Assembly: GCA_945875805.1 (NCBI GenBank) | Contig: CAMCLY010000009.1 | Coordinates: 1-38,208 of the forward strand | Length of the DNA stretch: 38,208 nucleotides | Direction: 5' to 3' | From: an uncultured Myxococcales bacterium | GTDB taxonomy: Bacteria; Myxococcota_A; Bradymonadia; UBA4248 | Part shown: positions 25,166-33,288 of the stretch, in pieces | Layout of the letters: every line of letters starts with the position of its first letter | Numbering within the stretch: the first letter of the stretch is position 1 | Program-made: the position numbers and the translations under genes | The notes under the pieces: model-generated | Told to the model about the DNA's origin: nothing | Database searches by the model: none | The model's input: the letters and a program-made list of their open reading frames with translations, nothing else

Positions 25166-25830
25166 TCCCCATCTTCGCCAAGACGCCGCACTCGGTCCAG
25201 CCCGTCCGAACGACGTCCGGGTTCCGCCGCCTCCCCACCGCGAGCCCGCTCATGGACGATCAACACCTGCTCAGGACGTATCGTCGACATGCCAAGCTGC
25301 TTCCCAGCCAGCGGTTCAAGACGCTCTCGCCGGCTCAGCACGCGAAGCTCTATCCGGAGCTTCCGATTCTCCTCCAGCAACACCTCGCGCTCCGATATCG
25401 CCTCGCTCAAATCATACCCAAGGTTCAACTCTCGATGACGGTAAAAAACCTGACACACCAGCAACCCAATCACGAGAAGCGTCGCCCCGGAAATCAGCCA
25501 GAACCGCCCAGACCTCTGACGCGTCCCCGCCACCGTCATCAGCGCCATGCTCAACGAACGCCCGCGCGACCTCAGCAGCAAAGAAAGCTCCCGCTCCTGC
25601 ATCGATCGCTTCTGATGCGGCGTCATCACCTCCACATGGACGCCACCCCCCACACCAGACGGCCCCTTCTCCGCACGCCCTTCCCCGTTCAACACCTCCC
25701 CCGCCACACGACCAGACTCCACAGCCGTCACTTCCTCGGCGCCCCCCGCCGTCCCCGTCTCGGCCTCCCCTGCCCCAAGTTCCTCCGTCAGAGAATCATC
25801 CAGATTCATATCCTTGAGCTGTTCATCCAT
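25162..25830 (-). CDS. ftsL: FtsL-like cell division protein
   Basis: A 222-residue bitopic protein. Residues 1-~110 are an unusually long acidic, disordered cytoplasmic tail; FtsL is normally about 90-120 residues in total. The membrane helix is WLISGATLLVIGLLVCQVFY. It is followed by a periplasmic coiled coil (EREVLLEENRKLRIELRVL) and the FtsL signature LEPLAGKQLGMSTIRPEQVLIV. A low-complexity Arg/Glu tail ends the protein. Position directly before ftsI with a GTGA overlap confirms the call. GGAGGAGG seven bases upstream supports the start; a TATAGA -10-like box lies at 25854-25859. No rsmH/mraZ precedes it. Confidence 0.88.
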   Translation of the reverse strand: MDEQLKDMNLDDSLTEELGAGEAETGTAGGAEEVTAVESGRVAGEVLNGEGRAEKGPSGVGGGVHVEVMTPHQKRSMQERELSLLLRSRGRSLSMALMTVAGTRQRSGRFWLISGATLLVIGLLVCQVFYRHRELNLGYDLSEAISEREVLLEENRKLRIELRVLSRRERLEPLAGKQLGMSTIRPEQVLIVHERARGGEAAEPGRRSDGLDRVRRLGEDGE

Positions 25831-25913
25831 AGCTCAACCTCCTCCCCGCGCTTTCTATAGACGTTTCTCAAAACGGCAAATTTTCACCCTATCACCGACA
25901 TGCCCTCTCCCGG

Positions 25914-25980
25914 GGGCGAGCTATCCGCCACCGGCGGATACGCCCGCCCGCGCGGCTATTGCCTCCGGCAATACGCCGCG
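25914..25980. repeat. Bulged palindrome site E (2 units)
   Basis: Unit E1 (25914-25949) has arms GGGCGAGCTAT and ATACGCCCGCCC around CCGCC-ACC-GGCGG, with one extra A-C mismatch. Unit E2 (25951-25980) has arms CGCGGCTAT and ATACGCCGCG around TGCC-TCC-GGCA. It lies in the gap between the ftsL start and the stop of the 303-aa gene. Confidence 0.83.
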
Positions 25981-26107
25981 CCCGCCCGCTTTGAGGCTGT
26001 CGGCTTCACCACAACGTCACCCCCTCATGCCGTCTTCTAAAAATAGCATTCCCGTAAATATATACAAAACACCACATGACACTTCTTCCCCACCCAAACC
26101 CAAGAAC

Positions 26108-27019
26108 TCATCCCACCACAACCCATATCTCCATATTCTCAGGACGGATATCCATATACAACATCATCGTGACCACGGCCTCCAATATATCCCTGGGCTG
26201 ATGACGACTCTCCATCCAGACGCGCAAACCTTCCAAAAACTTCGGACGCACCATCTCCCTGTACGGTTTCATCGGCGCAAACCACCCGCGAAAGGCCATC
26301 ATCTTCACAATGCGTTTAAACGTTTCGGGCGAATGCTCGGCCAACATGGCACAACACACAAAGGCCGCTTCCTCCCACGTCCTGACCACCACACTTTTCC
26401 CCAAAAACACCACTTTTTGTACAAAACTCGCCTGATACCGATCAAACATATCGCGACGCGTCAGGGAAATGCGACGCCAGGCTTCAGCCGGAAACTCGAT
26501 CTCCGGCGCCTCGGGAAGAGAGACAGGCTCCGGCAACGCTTCCTCCACTTCCGCCTTCCGATCCAAATGACACAATTTTTCAAACGGATTCGGACGGCTC
26601 ACCCCTTCGCGACGCTTCACGCCATTCCCGGCTGGACAAACCCGTACTCCGCGATCCAGCATGATCGATATCTGACGCTCGTCTATCCGTAACCACTGAC
26701 ACAGCTTCACGATCGACTGCAATATCTCATGCGTACTCTTTCGCGTCACAAGATAGGGATTCGCCAAATCCGACGGAAGCCCGCGAGTCCCTCGCGACGA
26801 ATTCATCTTCCTGCTGAATATATCTTCAAAATCAAACCGCGCGTTGATATTTCCAAAGGACAATGGATCCGATTTGTACATCTCCATGCACAATGTATAA
26901 AACAAATCACCCCAACTGCGCACGGTACGCAAACCGCCTTTCCATGTATAACCCCGGGGTGAACATTCCTCATACACCGAAAGATCCTCATCCCAGTTTA
27001 TGCACCTGACCTCTGACAT
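26108..27019 (-). CDS. Unrecognised 303-aa protein
   Basis: A soluble 303-residue protein without signal peptide. Residues ~20-115 resemble an unnamed C-terminal domain that I associate with restriction-related and hypothetical proteins: a basic GGLRTVRSWGDLFYTLCMEM helix, then FSRK, PYLVTRKSTHEILQSIVKLC and WLRIDERQISIML. I cannot assign a function. Residues ~165-300 are helical with Cys and Trp scattered (WEEAAFVCCAMLAEHSPETF). ATG 27019 is preceded by GGAG at eight bases. It is bounded upstream by the terminator of the Cys-rich lipoprotein gene, so it needs its own promoter or read-through. Confidence 0.7.
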   Translation of the reverse strand: MSEVRCINWDEDLSVYEECSPRGYTWKGGLRTVRSWGDLFYTLCMEMYKSDPLSFGNINARFDFEDIFSRKMNSSRGTRGLPSDLANPYLVTRKSTHEILQSIVKLCQWLRIDERQISIMLDRGVRVCPAGNGVKRREGVSRPNPFEKLCHLDRKAEVEEALPEPVSLPEAPEIEFPAEAWRRISLTRRDMFDRYQASFVQKVVFLGKSVVVRTWEEAAFVCCAMLAEHSPETFKRIVKMMAFRGWFAPMKPYREMVRPKFLEGLRVWMESRHQPRDILEAVVTMMLYMDIRPENMEIWVVVG

Positions 27020-27033
27020 CCTGCACACTCCAC

Positions 27034-27061
27034 AAAAAAGCCAGGTCCACGACCTGGCTTT
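27034..27061 (-). terminator. Rho-independent terminator after Cys-rich lipoprotein
   Basis: On the minus strand AGCCAGGTC-GTG-GACCTGGCT (27059-27039) runs into a T-tract at 27039-27034. A 9-bp perfect stem makes this a strong terminator about 30 bp past the stop. Confidence 0.9.
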
Positions 27062-27088
27062 CTATATTATTATTATGACAATTCTCTA

Positions 27089-28891
27089 TTATCTGTTCGT
27101 CCAACGCATATTGTCAATCACAATGCGCGAAGCATTACTCTTACCCTCATATACTTTCGGCTTGATCTCTATCGTCGTCGCCCCAGAAACATTAAACACA
27201 TGCTCATACCACTGAACACCAGTCTTGCCTTCCAGCGACACCTCATCCGACACATCACCCACCGTCACCACATACGTGCCAACGTCTGATGTGGCATACG
27301 CACGCCAGTCAAACGCCAGCGTTTTAACCCCCTTGGTGATCCCTTCCACCGTCAGCACATTTTCGTACTCAAGCCGTTTGGTCATCACCACACTTTTCGA
27401 GCCTTCCAAAATGAGGTCCTTCTCACCGCTATAAGACGACTGCAATACTCGACCGACAAAGCTAAACTTGACGCCATACAGGGTATCCTCAACCGCATCC
27501 CCGTTGTAGGTATTTTTATATCTAAACCCATCAAACCCCTGAACGTAATCCCACGACGTCGACGCCGAATAACACCCGCCGCGATCGACGTCACACAACT
27601 GACCAGAAACACCGCAATCCGTCGTCACCCAATTCCCCGACGTACACACGCGATAAACCGTCCCAGAACACTGCGTCTGACCGCCCTGGCACGTCTGACG
27701 ACACGCCGTTTTGTCTATCGTACAAGAACTCGTACACGTCAGATCCCCTTCATATCCGGCACCGACTATCGTGCCACATGAAGTACCGCTAGGCATCACA
27801 TCCGTATCGCACTCCTCACCCGATTCAAGAATCCCGTTGCCGCAATTTTCATCGCATGCTCCAGACACCACACTGCACGTCTGCCGAATGCCGCACTCCT
27901 GCTTCTTAATGTATGAACCTTCCTTGCATTCATACAAAACATTGTTGTCACAACGATAAGCCGTGACACAACTTCCCGCCTTGCACGACGAACGACCAGA
28001 AGCGTCCGTCTCACACGTCTGTCCATCCGTACACCTCGCCGTCAACTGATACGAACCAGAAACACACGTCTGTACGGAATCCCCTCCTTCATTCGACACA
28101 CAGCGCGTCGCCCCAGACACACATTCCGCCGGCACCACACACTCGCCATTGCCTTCACACACCGTAAGACCTGGACACGATTCCAACTGCCACTGCCCAT
28201 TCACACAACGCTCATACGCATCGCCATTGCAACGCCGGGCATCCGTCAGACAGGTCGCCGCAGGCGCACACGACAACGTCGACGAGTCACACCCCATCCC
28301 CTCTGGACACGTGCGGTAACCCACCCACCGACCAGACGTGCAAATCTGAACATTCCCGTCAAGACAGCGACGCGAATCTTCTTCACATTCCCGAGGCTCC
28401 ACACACTCAAAACTCGAAGGATCACAAACCTGACTGTCATCGCACTGCGTATAAATCACATACGAATGATTGCGGCACTCCTCCACGTTCGACTCATGAC
28501 ACCGAAACGTCCCATTCTGACAGGCCGCCTGTACACACACGCCATCCTCACACGTCTTCCCCCCAAGACACGTCTCATACTCCACAAATACGCCCCCACG
28601 CGTACAGACGAGAACTTTGAATAGATCCTCGCTACACCGGTACAACGCCGCCTCACACCCCACAGGCACCGTCGTATCCGGTCGACCATCCACACAAAGA
28701 CCATTGCGGCACACTTCGTCTTTTCCAGCACACGGAACTTCCTCCGAACATCTCGGCACACACTCACCCTCAACGCATATCGCGTTTGCGGAACACATCC
28801 CGTCACAACTGTCCGTCGCAGAAGAGCAACCCGCAATACTTGCCAACGCAATCACAATGCTGATGAACAGACGATTTCGACTCATGGACAT
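27089..28891 (-). CDS. Cys-rich repeat lipoprotein, myxobacterial type
   Basis: A 600-residue exported protein. The lipoprotein signal MSMSRNRLFISIVIALAS ends in IAGC. About nine Cys-rich repeats of ~40 residues follow, each of the form C-RC-N-x-QxC-G-W-x-C-G-x-C (e.g. RRCLDGNVQICTSGRWVGY), giving a disulphide-stabilised stalk. One copy, CGNGILESGEECD, matches the Myxococcus Cys-rich/DUF4215 repeat. The C-terminal ~150 residues (from FDGFRYKNTYN) are a beta-sandwich resembling carbohydrate-binding modules. It is probably an outer-membrane surface protein. Start ATG 28891 follows GGGAGGGGG; ATG 28885 is equally possible. It is a single-gene transcript between terminators. Confidence 0.9.
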   Translation of the reverse strand: MSMSRNRLFISIVIALASIAGCSSATDSCDGMCSANAICVEGECVPRCSEEVPCAGKDEVCRNGLCVDGRPDTTVPVGCEAALYRCSEDLFKVLVCTRGGVFVEYETCLGGKTCEDGVCVQAACQNGTFRCHESNVEECRNHSYVIYTQCDDSQVCDPSSFECVEPRECEEDSRRCLDGNVQICTSGRWVGYRTCPEGMGCDSSTLSCAPAATCLTDARRCNGDAYERCVNGQWQLESCPGLTVCEGNGECVVPAECVSGATRCVSNEGGDSVQTCVSGSYQLTARCTDGQTCETDASGRSSCKAGSCVTAYRCDNNVLYECKEGSYIKKQECGIRQTCSVVSGACDENCGNGILESGEECDTDVMPSGTSCGTIVGAGYEGDLTCTSSCTIDKTACRQTCQGGQTQCSGTVYRVCTSGNWVTTDCGVSGQLCDVDRGGCYSASTSWDYVQGFDGFRYKNTYNGDAVEDTLYGVKFSFVGRVLQSSYSGEKDLILEGSKSVVMTKRLEYENVLTVEGITKGVKTLAFDWRAYATSDVGTYVVTVGDVSDEVSLEGKTGVQWYEHVFNVSGATTIEIKPKVYEGKSNASRIVIDNMRWTNR

Positions 28892-29010
28892 GCCCCCTCC
28901 CAAAAAAGGCTCCATGATCTAGTCAGTTCTTACCGCAGATTTCAACAGCGTTTTCATTCCATGACGACAGACATGCTCTCCTCGCGTATCCAAAAAACGA
29001 CACACCATGC

Positions 29011-29046
29011 AAAAAAAAAGGGAATTCTTCCGAATCCCCTTTTTTG
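29011..29046 (-). terminator. Terminator after M23/MopE-repeat gene
   Basis: A GGGAATTC/GAATCCCC stem with one mismatch, flanked by A9 and T6, works in both directions. On the minus strand it lies 25 bp past the 29071 stop with nine T residues following. Confidence 0.85.
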
Positions 29047-29070
29047 TATCACCTGCACACCAATCTCACG

Positions 29071-31641
29071 CTAACGCCCCGCTGAACGACGACGGCGAGC
29101 CCCTAACCAACCAAATAACCCGCCAAGAGCCATCAGCCCCCCAAAGGGCGTACCCCACGGCGCGCGCGGCATGCCACTGCAGTCATCCACGGCCACCGAA
29201 CGAAGATTCGGCGCCACCGACGAACAGTCCTCCTCCGAAGGATCACACCCACCCGGCTCTTCCACCGGATCGTCGTCGCACACACCACCCTCGTCCACAC
29301 GGCCGTCGCAGTCGTTGTCCGCACCATCACACACCTCCGGCGACGGGACACAGTCATCCGGAACCACACACACTTCCCCCTCGTCCACGGCGCCGTCGCA
29401 GTCATTGTCCACGCCGTCACACACCTCCTCAGACGGCTCACATTCATCAGGCACATCACACACGCCGCCTTCATCTATCTCGCCGTCACAGTCATTGTCC
29501 GCCCCGTCGCATACCTCCTCCGACGGCTCACAACACACACCACCCTCGTCGATTTCACCGTCACAGTCGTTGTCCACCCCGTCGCATACCTCCTCGACAC
29601 AGCACACACCGCCCTCGTCGATTTCACCGTCACAGTCGTTGTCCGCACCGTCGCACACCTCTTCGCTCGGAACACAGCACACGTTCTTCTCGTCAATTTC
29701 GCCGTTGCAGTTATTGTCCATCCCGTCACACACCTCCGTCTGACGGCTGCACGACTTGACAAGCGGACCGCCAAGCCTGAACGTCGAATAATATTCAGGA
29801 CGGCCCCACCCCGTCGAATCGCCAAACGACGGTCCCGTCACCGCATCAAATCCACTGCCGTTAAACACAAAACATTTCACCCCATCCGCGCTACGACCAC
29901 AGACATCCATGCGCCCGTCCCCGTTGATGTCTCCCATGCGTATCGTGCGATACTGGCTGGGACGATTCCAACCGTTCGCATCGCTGAACTCCGTCAGCAT
30001 AAACGATGTCCCAAAACCATCCCCCGTCGAAAGATAACACCCAAGTTGCGCATTCGCACGCATACACAGGTCGTCACGACCGTCCCCATCGATGTCTCCA
30101 AACCGAATCGTCGAATAGTTGTCGTAATCCGCCCAACCCGTGGCATCGCTAAACCCAGGACCGCGGAACGCAACCCCCACCCCGCTCCCCGTCGAAAGAT
30201 GACAGACAATCCCGCCACTGTCTCTCGCACACACATCCGCACGACCATCCCCGTTCAGATCCGGCATACGAATCGTCGCGTAATACGGCTTGGAATTCCA
30301 GCCATTGGCATTGCTCCAGTCCAGCACGACCATGTCCGACGCAAACCGGTCGCCCTCCGAAAGCCAGCAGCGGAACCCCGCACTCCCACGCCCGCACACG
30401 TCCACCTTGCCGTCGCCATTGAAATCCGTCATCCGAATCGTCGAATAATATTCGGGATTTCCCCAACCGGAACTGTCCGCCATATCCCCAAGTTCAATGG
30501 GCTCACCCCACCCCGTCCCCGTCGACGGATAACAACGGAACCCTTCCTTGAACCGGGCACACATGTCGTCACGTCCGTCACCGTTGATGTCCCCAAAATG
30601 AATCGTCGAATAATATTTGACATCATTGTATCCATCCCCGTCCGACATCGGGATCGTCCCCGTCGTGTCGCCAAACGAATCCCCCTGCGACACCCAGCAC
30701 ATCACACCGACATTGGCCCGGGCACACACATCCGCAAGACCATCCCCGTTGATGTCCGCAAAATGAAGCGTCGAATAATTCGACACATCATTCCATCCCT
30801 GTTCATTGCTCAGACCAAGCCACAACGAATGCGACGCCCAGTCATCCGGCTGCGACAGCGTACAGTAAACCCCCGCCGCACCCCGCGCGCACATGTCCGC
30901 CAGACCGTCCCCGTTGATGTCCGTATTCTGTGGATCCACAAGCGCTCCCTGATACATCGGTTCGTATTCAGGCTCGCAAACCCCGTCCTCGTCCACCTGA
31001 CCGTCACAGTCATTGTCCACCCCGTCGCACACCTCCGCCGTCGGCGTACAGCAAACCCCTCCCTCGTCCACCTGCCCGTCGCAGTCGTTGTCCACCCCGT
31101 CACACACCTCCGTCGACGGCACACACGGACACACCGTGTCACTCGCCGACACATAATTAAACGGATTCGTATACGTCGAATACGCACTCCCCGTAAAAAT
31201 CATAAAATGAAGATGGTTCCCCGTCGAACACCCCGTCGTCCCCATGATCCCTATCTGCTGGCCGCACGACACATTCGTCCCAATCTCCTGACTGACCGAA
31301 AACGACTTCAGATGCAGATAGGCCGTGCGCTTCCCGCTCGGATGCGTCAGCGTCAGAGAGTTGCCACTCGAATTGTCACAACCCGGACACGTCGAACCGT
31401 TGAAATAACATTGACCCGTCGAATACGTCCGCGCCGACACATAACCCCTCGCCGCCGCATACACCGGCGGATTCCCGCCACATGAAATGTCTATCCCCGT
31501 ATGAAATGACGTCCCGCGCGGACCGTAGTTGCTCGTGATATTCGAACACCCTTTCAAAGGCCAGATGAACTCACCAGCCACCGCCTCACTCCCAACCGCC
31601 ACGCACGTTATCGCACATATCAAACCAAGAACCGTTTTCAT
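29071..31641 (-). CDS. Exported M23 peptidase with MopE and FG-GAP-like repeats
   Basis: An 856-residue modular protein. Residues 1-22 are a Sec signal. The M23/LytM endopeptidase domain (~25-165) has H47 and D51 (HTGID), H110 (YLHL) and HLHF at 143-146, i.e. all zinc and catalytic positions. Next come two MopE-type metal-binding motifs (EVCDGVDNDCDG), then seven FG-GAP/VCBS-like repeats each with a calcium loop DxNGDGxxD and a Cys pair, then six more MopE motifs. The C-terminus is a hydrophobic helix with four arginines (GWLGARRRRS), like a MYXO-CTERM-type sorting tail. It probably cuts peptide cross-links at the cell surface or in prey. ATG 31641 follows AGGAGG. Confidence 0.92.
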   Translation of the reverse strand: MKTVLGLICAITCVAVGSEAVAGEFIWPLKGCSNITSNYGPRGTSFHTGIDISCGGNPPVYAAARGYVSARTYSTGQCYFNGSTCPGCDNSSGNSLTLTHPSGKRTAYLHLKSFSVSQEIGTNVSCGQQIGIMGTTGCSTGNHLHFMIFTGSAYSTYTNPFNYVSASDTVCPCVPSTEVCDGVDNDCDGQVDEGGVCCTPTAEVCDGVDNDCDGQVDEDGVCEPEYEPMYQGALVDPQNTDINGDGLADMCARGAAGVYCTLSQPDDWASHSLWLGLSNEQGWNDVSNYSTLHFADINGDGLADVCARANVGVMCWVSQGDSFGDTTGTIPMSDGDGYNDVKYYSTIHFGDINGDGRDDMCARFKEGFRCYPSTGTGWGEPIELGDMADSSGWGNPEYYSTIRMTDFNGDGKVDVCGRGSAGFRCWLSEGDRFASDMVVLDWSNANGWNSKPYYATIRMPDLNGDGRADVCARDSGGIVCHLSTGSGVGVAFRGPGFSDATGWADYDNYSTIRFGDIDGDGRDDLCMRANAQLGCYLSTGDGFGTSFMLTEFSDANGWNRPSQYRTIRMGDINGDGRMDVCGRSADGVKCFVFNGSGFDAVTGPSFGDSTGWGRPEYYSTFRLGGPLVKSCSRQTEVCDGMDNNCNGEIDEKNVCCVPSEEVCDGADNDCDGEIDEGGVCCVEEVCDGVDNDCDGEIDEGGVCCEPSEEVCDGADNDCDGEIDEGGVCDVPDECEPSEEVCDGVDNDCDGAVDEGEVCVVPDDCVPSPEVCDGADNDCDGRVDEGGVCDDDPVEEPGGCDPSEEDCSSVAPNLRSVAVDDCSGMPRAPWGTPFGGLMALGGLFGWLGARRRRSAGR
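29275..29745 (-). repeat. Six-copy MopE-motif repeat block
   Basis: Six imperfect repeats of about 60-75 bp encode (S/T/E)EVCDGxDNDCDGxxDExxVC. They are in frame within the M23 protein and are the most repetitive coding stretch on the right half. They are not a CRISPR: units are adjacent coding repeats without unique spacers. Confidence 0.88.
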
Positions 31642-31791
31642 CCCATGCCTCCTGCCTGTCGTGTCCAAAAATGAATCTCCATCCTCCTCTTCTTGTCAAA
31701 AAAGTCCGAAATTCTAGCCGCCCATCGCCCTCCAGACAAGGAACATTTGACACACTTTGATAACACCGCCATGTCATCGTGCCATGGGGCG
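31642..31791. other. 5' region of M23 gene
   Basis: No gene. On the minus strand a perfect TTGACA (near 31696-31701) lies ~60 bp ahead of the M23 start, but the -10 at 17 bp (ATTCAT) is poor, so a promoter call is tentative. Confidence 0.35.
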
Positions 31792-31980
31792 GCGCTATGC
31801 CGTTCCGGCATACGCGCTCGCCGTCGCGCTATCTCACGCCTCGCCCCCCTCCTGGGGGGCTTCGGCCCTCAATACGCGCGACCCTTCTTTCCAGGGGGCC
31901 ACGACACAAAAGCGGCGGCGTATGGCCATAAGCCATAGCCGACGCCAAGCCCGGCGTATGGACGAAGGACATAGCCGGGC
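31792..31980. repeat. Bulged palindrome site F (4 units)
   Basis: This is the densest cluster. F1 31792-31817 has arms GCGCTAT and ATACGCGC around GCCG-TTC-CGGC. F2 31823-31882 has arms GTCGCGCTAT and ATACGCGCGAC around a larger GCCCCCC-TCCT-GGGGGGC hairpin; its CTATCTC and CAATACG edges match site B. F3 31916-31941 has arms CGGCGTATGGC and GCCATAGCCG. F4 31949-31980 has arms GCCCGGCGTATG and CATAGCCGGGC. F1/F2 and F3/F4 are in opposite orientations. It lies between divergent genes. Confidence 0.87.
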
Positions 31981-32013
31981 AAAAATAAAATGCACATCAA
32001 TACAAAAATTCAC

Positions 32014-32042
32014 TTGCTCTTTTGTTTCATCCGTCGTACAAT
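32014..32042 (+). promoter_or_regulatory. Promoter for ybaK
   Basis: TTGCTC (32014-32019) and TACAAT (32037-32042) with 17-bp spacing, ~50 bp ahead of the ybaK ATG. Confidence 0.6.
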
Positions 32043-32090
32043 ACAAAATATGCTGGATTTACCAGACACTCACCCCTTTGGACTGTCGAA

Positions 32091-32573
32091 ATGCCAAAAA
32101 ACAACCAAAACAAGACGAATGTCATGCGCATCCTCGATCAGGCGCATGTTTCCTATCAAATCGGGGACTACCAGGCATCGGGGGCGATCAGCGCGGACGA
32201 GGCGGCACACGCCATGGGCCAGCCCGAAACGCACGTCTTCAAAACCCTTGTCACCGTCGGCAGCTCCGGCGAACATTATGTCTTCGTCGTGCCGGCATGC
32301 GCCTCCCTCGACCTCAAAAAAGCCGCCGCCGCGGTCGGCGAAAAATCCGTCGAGATGATCAAATCAAAACAGCTCCTCCCCCTCACCGGATACATCCACG
32401 GCGGATGCTCTCCCATCGGCATGAAAAAATTCTTCACCACCACCTTCGACCGCTCCGCGCAGGCTCTCCACGCCGTCTGGTTCAGCGCGGGAAAAATCGG
32501 ATTCATGGTCCAGGTCGCCGTCGAAGACCTCCAAACACTCATCCCCATCGCGTTCGACGACATCACCCCCTAG
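32091..32573 (+). CDS. ybaK: Cys-tRNA(Pro)/Cys-tRNA(Cys) deacylase YbaK/EbsC
   Basis: A 160-residue YbaK/EbsC protein, a trans-editing enzyme that hydrolyses mischarged Cys-tRNA(Pro). It begins MPKNNQNKTNVMRILDQAHV and shows the family's VFKTLVTVG strand (catalytic lysine in the FKTL motif), LDLKKAAAAVG, then GYIHGGCSPIGMKK with the GxxSPxG loop. ATG 32091 fits the family's usual N-terminus; in-frame sequence further upstream is intergenic. Its 3' end overlaps that of the convergent ABC permease gene by 11 bp, and no terminator separates them. Confidence 0.94.
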   Translation: MPKNNQNKTNVMRILDQAHVSYQIGDYQASGAISADEAAHAMGQPETHVFKTLVTVGSSGEHYVFVVPACASLDLKKAAAAVGEKSVEMIKSKQLLPLTGYIHGGCSPIGMKKFFTTTFDRSAQALHAVWFSAGKIGFMVQVAVEDLQTLIPIAFDDITP

Positions 32574-33288
32574 TCACCGGATATTTCCCTGACTCCAGCT
32601 GCAACACCGCCGCCGAAAGCGCAAAAAACTGAATCGTCACCGCATAAAGAATGTCTCGGATATCCACCACCCCGCGCGCAATATTCGAAAAATGGACGTC
32701 CGCCGAAAGCGTCCCCAAAACCTCCGCCCACCACCCCGTCGAATCCAGCGCTATCCGATGAAGATACGTCAGCACAAAACACATAAAAAACGCCAAAAGA
32801 AGCGAAGAAATCTGATCCCGTGACAGAGAAGAGGCCAAAATCCCCAGCGAAATAAACATACCGCCAAGCATCACCAGCGCAAGATACCCCCCCACAACCG
32901 GCCCCCAGTCCAGAACGCCGAGACACGGCACCGTCCCAGCATACCAGAGCGTAAATCCAAGCACCTCACTCAGAAGCCCCAGACACAAAACAAAGAGCCC
33001 CGCCACGATTTCAAACGAACCCACCGGCGTCGTCTCCAGCCACTGCAACGTCTGCGCACGACGCTCGCCCGCAATCGTTCCCATCGTCAGCGCCGGACAG
33101 AATATCGACAGCAAAAGCGGCGCTTGGCTGAAAAAAGGACGAAGATTCAGAACCCGGACATCCTTGAAATAGTCCACAAAAAAAAGCGCTCCCATCATCA
33201 CAAGAAACAACACGATGAGCATTCCCATCACATTCGAGTGAATCATGCGTGACAAATCCCGCCGGAATATCGTCCAAACCCCGCTCAT
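32563..33288 (-). CDS. ABC-2 type membrane permease (GldF-like)
   Basis: A 241-residue polytopic membrane protein with six hydrophobic segments, beginning MSGVWTIFRRDLSRMIHSNV, a typical cytoplasmic amphipathic start of ABC-2 permeases. The motif CPALTMGTIAGERRAQTLQWLETTPV resembles the conserved E-R-TL loop of the GldF/NosY type. It pairs with the upstream ATPase, whose stop overlaps this start (ATGA). The expected role is export or membrane remodelling; the substrate is unknown. Whether it acts in gliding (as GldF does) cannot be judged from one locus. Confidence 0.88.
   Translation of the reverse strand: MSGVWTIFRRDLSRMIHSNVMGMLIVLFLVMMGALFFVDYFKDVRVLNLRPFFSQAPLLLSIFCPALTMGTIAGERRAQTLQWLETTPVGSFEIVAGLFVLCLGLLSEVLGFTLWYAGTVPCLGVLDWGPVVGGYLALVMLGGMFISLGILASSLSRDQISSLLLAFFMCFVLTYLHRIALDSTGWWAEVLGTLSADVHFSNIARGVVDIRDILYAVTIQFFALSAAVLQLESGKYPVTRG

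Noticed and set aside
29275..29745. CRISPR-like periodicity
   Set aside because: The period comes from in-frame MopE coding repeats; there are no unique spacers and no cas genes.
30046..31485. 479-codon plus-strand frame opposite the M23/FG-GAP gene
   Set aside because: It mirrors the repeat structure of the minus-strand gene and contains no recognisable domain.
31642..31720. Promoter for the M23 gene
   Set aside because: The TTGACA box is perfect but no acceptable -10 lies at 16-18 bp, so only a tentative note was kept.
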